Source of the DNA: Methanomicrobia archaeon
GTDB lineage: Archaea > Halobacteriota > Bog-38 > Methanoflorentales > Methanoflorentaceae
Direction of reading: 5' to 3'
Length of the DNA stretch: 64,000 bases
Assembly: GCA_015660915.1 (NCBI GenBank)
Contig: JACTTZ010000006.1
Coordinates: 1-64,000, forward strand
Shown here: piece after piece, positions 50,102 to 59,764 of the stretch
Layout of the letters: each line of letters starts with the position of its first letter
How positions within the stretch are numbered: position 1 is the first letter of the stretch
Notes under the pieces: model-generated
Databases searched by the model: none
What the model was told of the DNA's origin: nothing
What the model saw: the letters and a program-made list of their open reading frames with translations, nothing else
Made by a program: the position numbers and the translations under genes

Positions 50102-50672
50102 CGCCACCTCGTGGCATGACGATGATCTCCCTGATGCGGGCATCGAAAAAGTTGTTCATGTGTGCTGGACGTATCACTACGGCAGTGTCAGAACCACTGC
50201 CCGTGCCACCGACGGCGATAACGTCTTCAATAGGTATTGCGCCGGCATCAGCTGCCATGATCGTGATCTCCACGCACACTTTGAGTCCGTGTCCGAGGAG
50301 GGAGCGGAGAGCTTCTGCGATGGTCTCAACGCGTGAAATGCCGCCGAACTTCCGAGAAATACTCCTTTCAACTCCTGAAAGCACGTGAGATTGGGTCAAT
50401 ACCGTGACTCCTTGCCTTTCGAGCATCGTTCGTTTTTCCGCGTCAAAACGCTGTGTGCCCTCTTGACTAAAGCCCGTATGGTGCGTGACAACGATCAGCT
50501 CTGCTTTGTTTTCGAGCGCAGCTGCAAATTTCACCGCGGTGGCACCTGTCGTGCTAGCTACGATAACGCGCTCGAGGCCGCTCCGGGCGATGTAGGCCGT
50601 GACGGCGTCGATGACATCGTCCGTGTTTTGAGGGCCGGGCCTCTCCAGATAAATAATTTGTTCTTTTCGCAT
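50094..50672 (-). CDS. Pyruvate kinase alpha/beta-domain protein
   Basis: VIVASTTGATAVKFAAALENKAELIVVTHHTGF; IAVGGTGSGSDTAVVIRPAHMNNFFD. Confidence 0.85.
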   Translation of the reverse strand: MRKEQIIYLERPGPQNTDDVIDAVTAYIARSGLERVIVASTTGATAVKFAAALENKAELIVVTHHTGFSQEGTQRFDAEKRTMLERQGVTVLTQSHVLSGVERSISRKFGGISRVETIAEALRSLLGHGLKVCVEITIMAADAGAIPIEDVIAVGGTGSGSDTAVVIRPAHMNNFFDARIREIIVMPRGGDA

Positions 50673-50712
50673 TGCGCATCCATCTCTTAAGCCCACAAAG
50701 AGAAGCTCAGCG

Positions 50713-51282
50713 TCAGGACCCGCGGGTTTTCACCACATCTTTGAGGATTCCGAGCGTCTCTCTCGAGAACATATCGGCAATATCTCGTCCGATTGTCAGG
50801 CTTTCGTCTGGTTCGATGCCGAATGAGGTTAGGCTTGTGATAGCGACACCTTTAGGCGTGCCGCTTGTTGTGACGTTAATCCCAAGATGCATCTTCTCGC
50901 TGGCTATGCTTGCCGTCGCAATGCTCACGGTGAGCTTTTCGTCTGCAATGTAGAGATCATCACCAGATCTCGTCGTCTCAATGCCGTACATGTTGAGTAC
51001 GGCTTGCGCGGAAATAACGAGTAATCGCTGTAATAGGTAGGATATGAACATGTTTCCAGGACTATCAAAGCGTTCAACAATGAGGTGGAGCACATCGTCG
51101 CCGGTTATTTTCATTTTTCCGCGAATATCCTCGCAGTCTTTCATGCGTTCTTCCGAGACGTCCATGCCACCCCGAAAAACGACAATGCAATCGCCGAGTA
51201 TGCCGTAGTGTTTGTAACCCCACAATGGTTCTATTTGCGATCCATCGTAAAATACGGGATCTTCTATGACCTCAACGAGCAT
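50713..51282 (-). CDS. DUF366 family protein
   Basis: LWGYKHYGILGDCIVVFRGGMDVSEERMKDCEDIRGKMKITGDDVLHLIVERFDSP. Confidence 0.82.
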   Translation of the reverse strand: MLVEVIEDPVFYDGSQIEPLWGYKHYGILGDCIVVFRGGMDVSEERMKDCEDIRGKMKITGDDVLHLIVERFDSPGNMFISYLLQRLLVISAQAVLNMYGIETTRSGDDLYIADEKLTVSIATASIASEKMHLGINVTTSGTPKGVAITSLTSFGIEPDESLTIGRDIADMFSRETLGILKDVVKTRGS

Positions 51283-51363
51283 ACCTCATAGTCTTTTTCT
51301 GCACTTAAATAGTAATGGTTGCAAGGTTAACAGATATAAGACTTCGAAACAAACCTAGTTGTA

Positions 51364-52101
51364 GTGAAGATTATTGGCTTTTCGTCTCTGAATAAGACGC
51401 TACTGGCATACCCCTCGATGGAGCTGCTGCCGCTCGCACATAATCTGTCGCTTGGGGTAGGACGGCGAACCTGTATCGGCAGGTGGCAGGCTGGCGTCTA
51501 TCATCCGTGCGATAGCGTAGAAATCCCGGCGTGCGGGAGCTGCCGGGAGTTTAACGCCTGCGCAATCTGCACCGGGACGTGCTTGAAGGACGAAAAAACG
51601 TGTTTAGAGGAGCATGCGGTATACATCGCCATGTTCAGGCCCGACATTTTCAAGATCGGTGTAACGAAAGCCAGCCGCCTAACTGACCGGCTGCGAGAGC
51701 AAGGTGCCGACGTCGCTGCAGTAGCGGACTATATCTCAGATGGCGAACTAGCTCGAAGGCGCGAGCGTGAACTGCAGAAGCGTTACGGGATCAACGGGAC
51801 CGTCCGCCATTCGCAAAAAATGCACGTTGACACTGAACTCGATTGGACAGCGTGGGAAGCAATGAAAGCTAAGATGGACGTTCACGATGAGATTAAGCTC
51901 CGCTATTTTGATTTGCCGCTCTGGATGCGGCCCTTGCCGGTGAAAGATATGCTCCTGGGCCGCGTCATTGGCGTAAAGGGGCGGCTCGTCGTCTTAGAAA
52001 AAGATGGGACTCTTTACGGCTTTGACCTCAATCACATCCTAGGCGCTGAGATATTTCCGATTAGAAGCTCAAAGAGGCAAATAGCGCTAAACACGTCCTG
52101 A
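51364..52101 (+). CDS. DUF2797 family protein
   Basis: HAVYIAMFRPDIFKIGVTKASRLTDRLREQGAD (GIY-YIG-like) with upstream Cys motifs; GTG start. Confidence 0.82.
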   Translation: MKIIGFSSLNKTLLAYPSMELLPLAHNLSLGVGRRTCIGRWQAGVYHPCDSVEIPACGSCREFNACAICTGTCLKDEKTCLEEHAVYIAMFRPDIFKIGVTKASRLTDRLREQGADVAAVADYISDGELARRRERELQKRYGINGTVRHSQKMHVDTELDWTAWEAMKAKMDVHDEIKLRYFDLPLWMRPLPVKDMLLGRVIGVKGRLVVLEKDGTLYGFDLNHILGAEIFPIRSSKRQIALNTS

Positions 52102-52200
52102 AGTCACTCTTTCAGATTCAATTGCTCGTAGTTTTTCGCTGTATCACAACCTCGTGCTGTTTTAATCATCGGGACATGCTGTTTTTGACAAGTTGATGGG

Positions 52201-52335
52201 CTGCTCGTAGAGGTGGTCACAGAAAAGCTGTGATTAAGCCGCCTGCCATTTTTACCCGCTCAGGGACGAAAGCAATAGCCTCGCCTGAGGACGTTCTCTC
52301 CAACGTCGCTGCAAAGGTCAGCAGCTAAGTCAAAT
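52201..52335. ncRNA. Candidate structured RNA between convergent genes
   Basis: Four consecutive perfect hairpins: TCACAG/CTGTGA, CTCAGG/CCTGAG, GACG/CGTC, GCTGC/GCAGC. Confidence 0.3.
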
Positions 52336-52410
52336 TCACGCTAATGAATTCTAGAGCTGTAGGTGTACCGCTGAATTGTCTCTCTACCGATCGATAATGA
52401 CGATTCCAGC

Positions 52411-52974
52411 TTATTCTGGCTGGAAGTCATCCAGTGAATACTGGAGCAAAGAGGGGGGGTACGTTATGTGGGCGCCCTCAACTTTTGCAAATGGGGTAAG
52501 TTCGTGAGTCGCCGAACGAGAAGCGTTCAAAATATGCACAACCGTCCATCCAAGCGCCAAAAGATAGTCTGCGATAATCCGACGATGGCAACGCGTCCAA
52601 AGGACTTCAGCGCACATTAAGGCGACGGTTTTTTGTGTGGCAAGGGAGGTGACTTCAGTCAAGGCGTCAGAAAAAGCGTCAGTTAGCGCATAATCCGCAT
52701 AGTTCTTGAAACTTTTCACCCTCCACGCAGTGTTTGGCGAATCTGTCGACGTCTGCGGTCTGAAACCCCCAAGTGCTTCTCCCATCCAGCAATATTGAAT
52801 ATTTGACCGCGGTAGCTCATATTCAAGCACTTCCTTGTTGAAGTGAGGATTAGCGAGTGAGTGCGGATGGCTGCGCACGTCGATTACCGTTCGAACGGCA
52901 TAATGCGATAAAACCGAAATGAATTCCTGTTGCGATCGATTCGAATGCCCCACGGAGTAGATCACCATCATCAA
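52411..52974 (-). CDS. DUF488 family protein
   Basis: IYSVGHSNRSQQEFISVLSHYAVRTVIDVRSHPHSLANPHFN; LMCAEVLWTRCHRRIIADYL. Confidence 0.92.
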   Translation of the reverse strand: MMMVIYSVGHSNRSQQEFISVLSHYAVRTVIDVRSHPHSLANPHFNKEVLEYELPRSNIQYCWMGEALGGFRPQTSTDSPNTAWRVKSFKNYADYALTDAFSDALTEVTSLATQKTVALMCAEVLWTRCHRRIIADYLLALGWTVVHILNASRSATHELTPFAKVEGAHITYPPSLLQYSLDDFQPE

Positions 52975-53242
52975 GCTCCGCCTGTACTACTAGTTGTGCG
53001 ATAAAGATTCTTTGCATTTGCTCTTAAGGAGCCTGCATTCATTGACAGGATAGACTGCAGATCACGCGTAAATCAGTCGCACAACCAGCTTGGAAGCTCG
53101 CAAATCTTATATCAGTGGCGCGCTCATCAGTTGTACGAAATATCAACGGCTTCTAAACCCACGGAATAAGTAGTGAAAGCCTCTCTGCGGCGGCCACGCT
53201 TGTCTGCGGCAGAAGTCGTGAGGTGCGAAATGGGAGTTGCGT

Positions 53243-53467
53243 ATGAAGGTGCCAAACACCGAATTTAACAGGAAGAATTGCATTTGTGATAAAGGCGATT
53301 GTCTGACGTACACTGAGAACGCGCTAACTGATACGCTTTTTTGTGCTATCGGTAAAAGTCCGAAAAATCCACGACGCGTCAGATGTCCATGTGGCGTGTG
53401 TCCCGTATTGGCAATGTTTGACCTCGGCGATGCCTACTACTGTATAGAAGGCGCAGCTAAAGAGTAG
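53243..53467 (+). CDS. DUF2769-like Cys-rich protein
   Basis: Eight-Cys small protein CICDKGDCLTY...LFCAIG..RRVRCPCGVCPVLAMFDLGDAYYCIEG. Confidence 0.75.
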   Translation: MKVPNTEFNRKNCICDKGDCLTYTENALTDTLFCAIGKSPKNPRRVRCPCGVCPVLAMFDLGDAYYCIEGAAKE

Positions 53468-53487
53468 CGAAGCTTTTTTAACGCCAA

Positions 53488-53961
53488 ATGTCGCCGGATA
53501 CAGCGCGGAGCGATCAGCCCTTGATCGACTCCAAAAAGAGATCTGTCGAAGAGAGAAATCGGGCAATTGTGCTGCGTAACTTTCGAGCATTCGATTCAGG
53601 CGATTTGCGGACGCTCGAAGAGACAACTGCGCCGAGTTTTGTCGATCATAACCCTCTGGAGGGTCAGTTGCCGGGTGTCAAGGGCACGACGCAAGCCAGT
53701 GCGATCTATCGTACGGCCTTTCCTGATGCAAAAATCTTCGTCGAGGACACGATCGCAGAGGCTGATAAGGTGGTCATCCGATGGTCAGGATACGCGACAC
53801 ACAAGGGGCCTTTCTTAGATGTCGCTGCCACTAACAAACGGGTGACTCTGCAAGGAATCACCATTTTCCGCGTCGTGAAGGGGAGAGTCGCGGAGCAGTG
53901 GGGCGAGCTTAACTTGTTAAGTATCCTGCGACAGCTTGGTGCCTTTAGTCTTGACCGGTGA
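53488..53961 (+). CDS. SnoaL-like ester cyclase family protein
   Basis: SFVDHNPLEGQLPGVKG...DAKIFVEDTIAEADKVVIRWSGYATHKGPF. Confidence 0.88.
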   Translation: MSPDTARSDQPLIDSKKRSVEERNRAIVLRNFRAFDSGDLRTLEETTAPSFVDHNPLEGQLPGVKGTTQASAIYRTAFPDAKIFVEDTIAEADKVVIRWSGYATHKGPFLDVAATNKRVTLQGITIFRVVKGRVAEQWGELNLLSILRQLGAFSLDR

Positions 53962-54133
53962 TTGCAGGAGTAACGCGCGATAGAAGCGGTAATCCTGACT
54001 GCAATAGAGAGAACAGCTATATCACCTCCACCACTAACTTCGGTAACACACTTCGTGGAGGGAGTTTAGATGACAGTCGAAGAAAACAAACGATTAATGA
54101 AAACGTTAGATGTCGCGTGTTGCTTCTAAATAG

Positions 54134-54790
54134 CTACCGTTGAATTTGGGCTAAGCGAACTCCCATGTCAAAAGCTTTTTGACAATCTTTTGGAAATTCT
54201 TCTGTTCGTCTCTTTGCTTTCTCTTGGACATCAAATAATGTTGACTCATACTTAGAATAATCATCAAATTGATAGGTATCGGTAACAAACAGCGATTCCG
54301 ATTCCCCGAAGATCCTCTTCATTACCATTTCAACAATATTGAGAGACTGATCATAGCCCATCAGTTTCATCCGGTCTTCTTTCGCACCCATCGTGTAAAT
54401 TAAACCCGTCTTGATCCTCCTCTTAAAAAGCGTTGAGTGGTTTGGATCATACACCAAGTACGGGAATATCAGCCGTTCCATGAAGGATCTCATCTCGCCG
54501 GTCGCTGTTCCTAGGTAGATGGGAGAGCCCAAGATAATGGCATGAGCTTCCTCAGCTTTTTTGAGAATTGGTGTCAAATCATCGTTTACGGCGCACCTGC
54601 CATAGCTCTCGCCATTTTTCAATTTGCAGGCAAAACAACTAATGCAGCCTTTAAAATTGAGTTTATAAAGATGAACGAGTTCGGTCTCTGCTCCCTGTGA
54701 AGCTGCTCCTTCAAGCGCATTATTCAATAAGGTTGCGGTATTGCATTTAGTTCTCGGACTTCCGTTTATTGCTAAAACTTTCACAGACAT
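54134..54790 (-). CDS. NADPH-dependent FMN reductase / flavodoxin-family iron-sulfur protein
   Basis: VLAINGSPRTKCNTATLLNNAL; CISCFACKLKNGESYGRCAVNDDLTPIL. Confidence 0.9.
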   Translation of the reverse strand: MSVKVLAINGSPRTKCNTATLLNNALEGAASQGAETELVHLYKLNFKGCISCFACKLKNGESYGRCAVNDDLTPILKKAEEAHAIILGSPIYLGTATGEMRSFMERLIFPYLVYDPNHSTLFKRRIKTGLIYTMGAKEDRMKLMGYDQSLNIVEMVMKRIFGESESLFVTDTYQFDDYSKYESTLFDVQEKAKRRTEEFPKDCQKAFDMGVRLAQIQR

Positions 54791-54992
54791 TGCGTCTCCC
54801 TCATAATGATTTAGCGTTTTGTTTATACGAGCGTGTGTGTCTGAACATTGACTTAAACTCACACGCCGTGCTTTTTGCAGATGTTACGCCGCCTCAAAAG
54901 GGTGTTTGAAAGCCACTATCCCAAAAAGCTTGATCGTTAATCTGAAGGACGTAACAAAAATACTAAGTAGGGGGTGACTGCACCTAGCAAGG

Positions 54993-55469
54993 ATGAAAAC
55001 CATCGACATCGTCAAGCTGCTCATATCTCTCGCCGTGCCTTTGTTGACCGGTTTCGGATCTACGGTGTTCACGATCAACTCAATCCCCACATGGTATGCT
55101 TCGCTGAACAAGCCTTGGTTCAGCCCTCCAAACGTGGTATTCGCTCCGGTCTGGACGACCTTATACATACTGATGGGCGTGGCGTTGTTCCTCATATGGC
55201 GTTCACCGCGAAATCGTACGAGGGATACAGGGATCGCCCTTTTTGCAGCACAGCTTGCAGTGAACGTTATCTGGACGTTCGCGTTTTTTGGACTGCAAAA
55301 TACACTCTACGGCTTGCTTAGCATTATCCCGCTTTGGATTTTGATTGCTGCTACTATCTACCAGTTCTACAAAGTTGAAAGGTGGGCCTCATACCTTTTG
55401 GTGCCTTACATTGCGTGGGTGAGCATCGCCACTGCCCTGAATGCGGCGGTCTACCTGCTGAACCGCTGA
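54993..55469 (+). CDS. TspO/MBR family protein
   Basis: WYASLNKPWFSPPNVVFAPVWTTLYILMGVALFLIWR; five TM helices. Confidence 0.93.
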   Translation: MKTIDIVKLLISLAVPLLTGFGSTVFTINSIPTWYASLNKPWFSPPNVVFAPVWTTLYILMGVALFLIWRSPRNRTRDTGIALFAAQLAVNVIWTFAFFGLQNTLYGLLSIIPLWILIAATIYQFYKVERWASYLLVPYIAWVSIATALNAAVYLLNR

Positions 55470-55736
55470 AGAAACCCTTGAGCCAGATTAAAGAAGAAAA
55501 AGATGCTATTTTTTTAATAGACTCCGTCTCAGCGAGGCGGAGGTCATTTAGGTTCACGCCAGTTTTGGTCTTTGAACAGCTATTGTTCCCCTAAGACGCA
55601 ACTTAGCGTTTTGAACAAGTGAGTCACTCGGCTACGCATTCAGCGCGTCATTTCAAATTGCGGCACATTTTGTCTTGATCTCAGTTGTTAAGACAGTTGC
55701 AACACTACACCCTAGCGTCGATATGCATCGACCTGC

Positions 55737-55807
55737 GCCGATATGGCGGAACGGCTACGCAGCCGCCTGCAGAGCGGCTCATCCCGGTTCGATTCCGGGT
55801 GTCGGCT
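55737..55807 (+). tRNA. tRNA-Cys (anticodon GCA)
   Basis: Acceptor GCCGATA/TGTCGGC, anticodon arm GCCGC CTGCAGA GCGGC, T-arm CCCGG TTCGATT CCGGG, discriminator T. Confidence 0.95.
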
Positions 55808-55939
55808 TCGTGATTTCGCGACTGTTTATCCCAGGGGCAGCAACTCAAACTCTCGAAGTGGTACAATGACAGAGGGCGAGTCAATCGGGGATATGTTGTT
55901 CCGGAAGTGCAGTTAACCACTCGTTATTGGGGGGGCTTG

Positions 55940-56935
55940 ATGAAAGACACGGGAAGCGACTTCTGGGGAGGGAAAAGATGCTTGGTAACTGGGGGATATG
56001 GCTTTGGCGGTTCCCATTTGTGTCAGCAACTATTAGAAAAAGGAGCCAGAGTTTATGTGCTGGATCGCGAGACTCCAACTAATTCGTATTTGGTACTAAC
56101 GGGACTGGCCAGTAGCATTCATTATATTTGCGGGGACGTGAGAGACCTAGAACTTCTTAAAATCAGTCTCGAACGCTTTGAGATTGATACGGTCTTTCAT
56201 CTTGCCGCTCAACCGGTCGTGCCAATCAGCAATGTCCATCCGTATGAGGTACTTTCTGTAAACGTCATGGGAACATACTCTGTTTTGGAAGCAGTCAGAA
56301 ATTCTACATGTGCTAAAAATCTAGTCTTTGCTTCCAGCGGAGCATTTTATGGTACGACCACCCAGCATGAGCCAATTAGCGAAGATTCCCCCCCTCTTGT
56401 AGCTGCAAATATTTATACTCCGTCTAAAGTTGCTGGTGACATCGCTGTCCGGTGCTATGCAAAAACCTACGGAATGAAGGCAGCAGTATGTCGCTTCATT
56501 AACACCTACGGACCGGGAAATACTAATTTTAGCACAATCGTTCCTACGGCCATTGCCAATATTATTACCGATCGTCCTTTTGATTTTGGAGCACGAGATG
56601 ATGGTACCTCAACCTTCGATTATCTTAACATTCGGGATATGACTAGAGGTTATTTGGCAGTGGCAGAAAATATGGACGTCGCCTCCGGCGAAGCTTTCAA
56701 TTTCGGCGGGGGGTACCCTATATCAGTCAGGGATCTAGTTCAATTGATTAGCCGTCTCTACGATGGGCAAGAGAGAGAACCAGCGTTTCACGGTCCGAAA
56801 AAAGCCACTCCAACATTCAAACGTTTGGACACTAACAAAGCCCGTAGGGTATTAGGATGGCAAACATCTATTTCGCTGGAAGATGGATTAAAGGAAACCA
56901 TCGATTGGTACAAGCGTTTTTGGACAGAGCTATGA
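55940..56935 (+). CDS. NAD-dependent epimerase/dehydratase (extended SDR)
   Basis: CLVTGGYGFGGSHLCQQLLEKGARVYVLD; active-site YTPSKVAGD. Confidence 0.92.
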   Translation: MKDTGSDFWGGKRCLVTGGYGFGGSHLCQQLLEKGARVYVLDRETPTNSYLVLTGLASSIHYICGDVRDLELLKISLERFEIDTVFHLAAQPVVPISNVHPYEVLSVNVMGTYSVLEAVRNSTCAKNLVFASSGAFYGTTTQHEPISEDSPPLVAANIYTPSKVAGDIAVRCYAKTYGMKAAVCRFINTYGPGNTNFSTIVPTAIANIITDRPFDFGARDDGTSTFDYLNIRDMTRGYLAVAENMDVASGEAFNFGGGYPISVRDLVQLISRLYDGQEREPAFHGPKKATPTFKRLDTNKARRVLGWQTSISLEDGLKETIDWYKRFWTEL

Positions 56936-57073
56936 ATTAGTAATCGGCAAATCACCATTGATCTGCTGGACAATCAACATTTGAGGAGTAAGTATACCCT
57001 TCCCGCAGCGCATAACATTAGCGTCGTATTTTGTGCGTGTTTAGCTTCATTGACGCTTTTGGAGGACTAACTA

Positions 57074-58270
57074 ATGAAATACGATTTTGACCGCGTATAT
57101 GACAGAAGCAATACCAATTGCATCAAATGGGATACCGTCAAAGCGATATTTGGTCGCGATGACGTCATTCCGATGTGGGTTGCCGATATGGATTTTCCAG
57201 TTGCCCAACCGATTGTTGAGGCGCTGAAGAAGCGCGCGGAGCACGAGTTTTATGGGTATACTCAGCCGGGTCCCAGTGTCACCGAAGCTGTTGTTGACCG
57301 TATGCAGCGGAAGTTCAAATGGAGAATCCAGCCGGAATGGGTAGTTTTTACCCCTGGTGTTATTCCCGCGCTTCATGCGGCGGTCAGAGCTCTTGCCCGT
57401 CCGGGCGACGAAATCATCCTGCAACCACCGGTATACTATCCCTTTTTCTCGGCAGTGACGTCCAGCGGATGTCACATCGTGAATAACGAACTAAAACTGA
57501 TAGACGGCTGCTATGAGATGGATTATGCAGGCCTTGAAGGCAATTTCCAGCCCAGAGCTGGTATGGGTCCCTCCCCTAGCCGAACAAAGGCTATCCTCTT
57601 GAGCAACCCACACAACCCAGTAGGGCGTTTGTGGAACAAGGAGGAACTGAGCCGGCTGGGGGAGATTGTCATCAGCCACGGAGCCAAAGTTATCTCCGAT
57701 GAAATCCATTGCGAACTACTCTTCAATGGATGCGTACACACTCCTTTTGCCTCAATTTCACCGGAGTTTGAACAGAACTGTGTGGTCTGCATGGCACCTA
57801 GCAAGACCTTTAATCTCGCCGGGCTCAAGGCGTCTTCCATTATCATCCCCAACGAGAGACTTAGGAATGATTTCGTAAACGCTAAAACTGGTATACAGCC
57901 AGGGCCGAACATTTTTGGTTTGACGGCGCTTGAAGCCGCTTACCGTTTCGGGGACGAGTGGCTGGAACAGCTTCTTCCTTATCTGCAGGGCAACCTTAAC
58001 TTTGCGACTGAATACTTTGAGAAGAACATACCGAAAATCAAAGTCATCAAGCCGCATGGGACTTATCTTGTCTGGCTTGACTGCCGGGAACTGGGAATGG
58101 ACAGCATGGCATTAAGGAGCTTTATGCGGGGGAAGGCCAGAGTAGGTTTTGATGACGGCTTTGTCTTCGGTGCTGGCGGAGCAGGATTCCAGAGAATGAA
58201 CATTGCTTGCCCTCGGGCTGTTCTGGAGGAAGCATTGAGCAGAATCGAAGCAGCGGTGGGCAGTCTGTAA
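57074..58270 (+). CDS. MalY/PatB-type PLP-dependent C-S lyase/aminotransferase
   Basis: DVIPMWVADMDFPVAQPIVEAL; MAPSKTFNLAGLKAS. Confidence 0.93.
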   Translation: MKYDFDRVYDRSNTNCIKWDTVKAIFGRDDVIPMWVADMDFPVAQPIVEALKKRAEHEFYGYTQPGPSVTEAVVDRMQRKFKWRIQPEWVVFTPGVIPALHAAVRALARPGDEIILQPPVYYPFFSAVTSSGCHIVNNELKLIDGCYEMDYAGLEGNFQPRAGMGPSPSRTKAILLSNPHNPVGRLWNKEELSRLGEIVISHGAKVISDEIHCELLFNGCVHTPFASISPEFEQNCVVCMAPSKTFNLAGLKASSIIIPNERLRNDFVNAKTGIQPGPNIFGLTALEAAYRFGDEWLEQLLPYLQGNLNFATEYFEKNIPKIKVIKPHGTYLVWLDCRELGMDSMALRSFMRGKARVGFDDGFVFGAGGAGFQRMNIACPRAVLEEALSRIEAAVGSL

Positions 58271-58303
58271 TCTCCGGCTGCTGGCGGCTGGTCAAAGGCA
58301 TTA

Positions 58304-59311
58304 ATGGGGGCACAAACGGTGGACGAGAGCGCGGAGACGAAAGCTTTTCTTATTGCAGAGGGAGGTGTGGATATTGATGAGCGTATACTTGGGCGCATTA
58401 CAACCCCTGCTTCGGGCCCGGGTGCCGGCCTCACGTCGTTCTTTTTGCTATTTAACGGTCACCGTGTGCGCTTGGGCATAAAACACGGTTCTCGGCTTAA
58501 GGCATCGCTTGAAGGGAATGAAGTAGTTATCCGCGACCACGAAAAAGAGATCGTTCGCGGATCTCTCGAAGATGCCATCGCTCATTGCCCCGGACAAGCG
58601 TACATCACCGTAAGCGAGGTATGCATATTCGACTGCCAGTACTGCCCAGTGCCGCTTCTTAGAGGTTCGGTAAAGAGCCAGAGTGATGTTGAGATGGCGA
58701 TTTCGCGAATTCTTGCCGATCCAACCCTCGCAAGCAAGCTAAAGGCTATCGCATTAACCTCCGGTGTCGAAAAGTCAGCGCAACACGAAGCCGAGCGGAT
58801 CGCAGCTATCGTTCACACCCTGAGAGAGAAATACGATCTGCCGATCGGCGTATCCGTTTATCCAACACCAAATTCAACTAAGTTGTTGAAAGATGCCGGA
58901 GCTGACGAAATTAAGTACAACGTCGAAACAATGGATCGTCAACTCTTTGAGCAGATGTGCCCTGGGCTCTCACTCGACTTCATTTTGAAGGCTCTAAAAG
59001 ACGCAGTAGAGATTTTCGGCCGAAACAAAGTGTTTTCCAATATCCTCGTTGGCTTGGGAGAGGATGATCTCTCAATTATCAACGGCATGTGCGAACTGAT
59101 CAAAATAGGTGTGATACCTATACTAAGAGCCGTTGTTGAGCATCCTTTGCGAGCAGAGACGGGCATGCGACGACCTGATGCAGAGCGCCTTTTGCGACTA
59201 GCGCGAAAAGAGCGTAAACTCCTCGACAAGTATGGCCTGCGAGCTGACATAGCAAAGACGATGTGCGCCCCGTGCACAGGCTGTGATCTGATGCCTCACC
59301 GGGACGTTTAA
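58304..59311 (+). CDS. Biotin-synthase-related radical SAM protein
   Basis: CIFDCQYCPVPLL CxxxCxxC motif and C-terminal CAPCTGCDLMPHRDV. Confidence 0.82.
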   Translation: MGAQTVDESAETKAFLIAEGGVDIDERILGRITTPASGPGAGLTSFFLLFNGHRVRLGIKHGSRLKASLEGNEVVIRDHEKEIVRGSLEDAIAHCPGQAYITVSEVCIFDCQYCPVPLLRGSVKSQSDVEMAISRILADPTLASKLKAIALTSGVEKSAQHEAERIAAIVHTLREKYDLPIGVSVYPTPNSTKLLKDAGADEIKYNVETMDRQLFEQMCPGLSLDFILKALKDAVEIFGRNKVFSNILVGLGEDDLSIINGMCELIKIGVIPILRAVVEHPLRAETGMRRPDAERLLRLARKERKLLDKYGLRADIAKTMCAPCTGCDLMPHRDV

Positions 59312-59764
59312 CACCGGCTGGTGTGCATATTTTTTGCGTCGTTTCGCAGTGACAAATCCCGCATAAGCGGCTGACAAGATTCGACTTTTTTCCGCTGAGG
59401 CTTTTTTTTGATGATTTGCGATTGTGGTTGTTATCCACTGACGCCAGAGAATCGGTCTGTCTAGGTCTTACGCAGTACTAACGTCGCGCGGCCCCTAAAG
59501 AAGCCCTTGAAAAGATGCTTGGGACGGGTGTATAGCGCCGCAATAACTCTTAGGCTTTGTTGCATAACCCCCGTCTGTTGCAAAAGTAAAGGTTGTGTTG
59601 CAAAAGTCTACGCGGGTTGGGGTTCTGTTAAACCAAACGTTGTTAATCCTAGGTTGTTGAGAAAAGGTTGGCGGAAAATTGTTTTTCTGTAACAATTGCA
59701 CGTTACATAGGATTATGTTATCGCAATATGGGATAACTTGCATTGTATTTGTAGAGGGAGTAAT

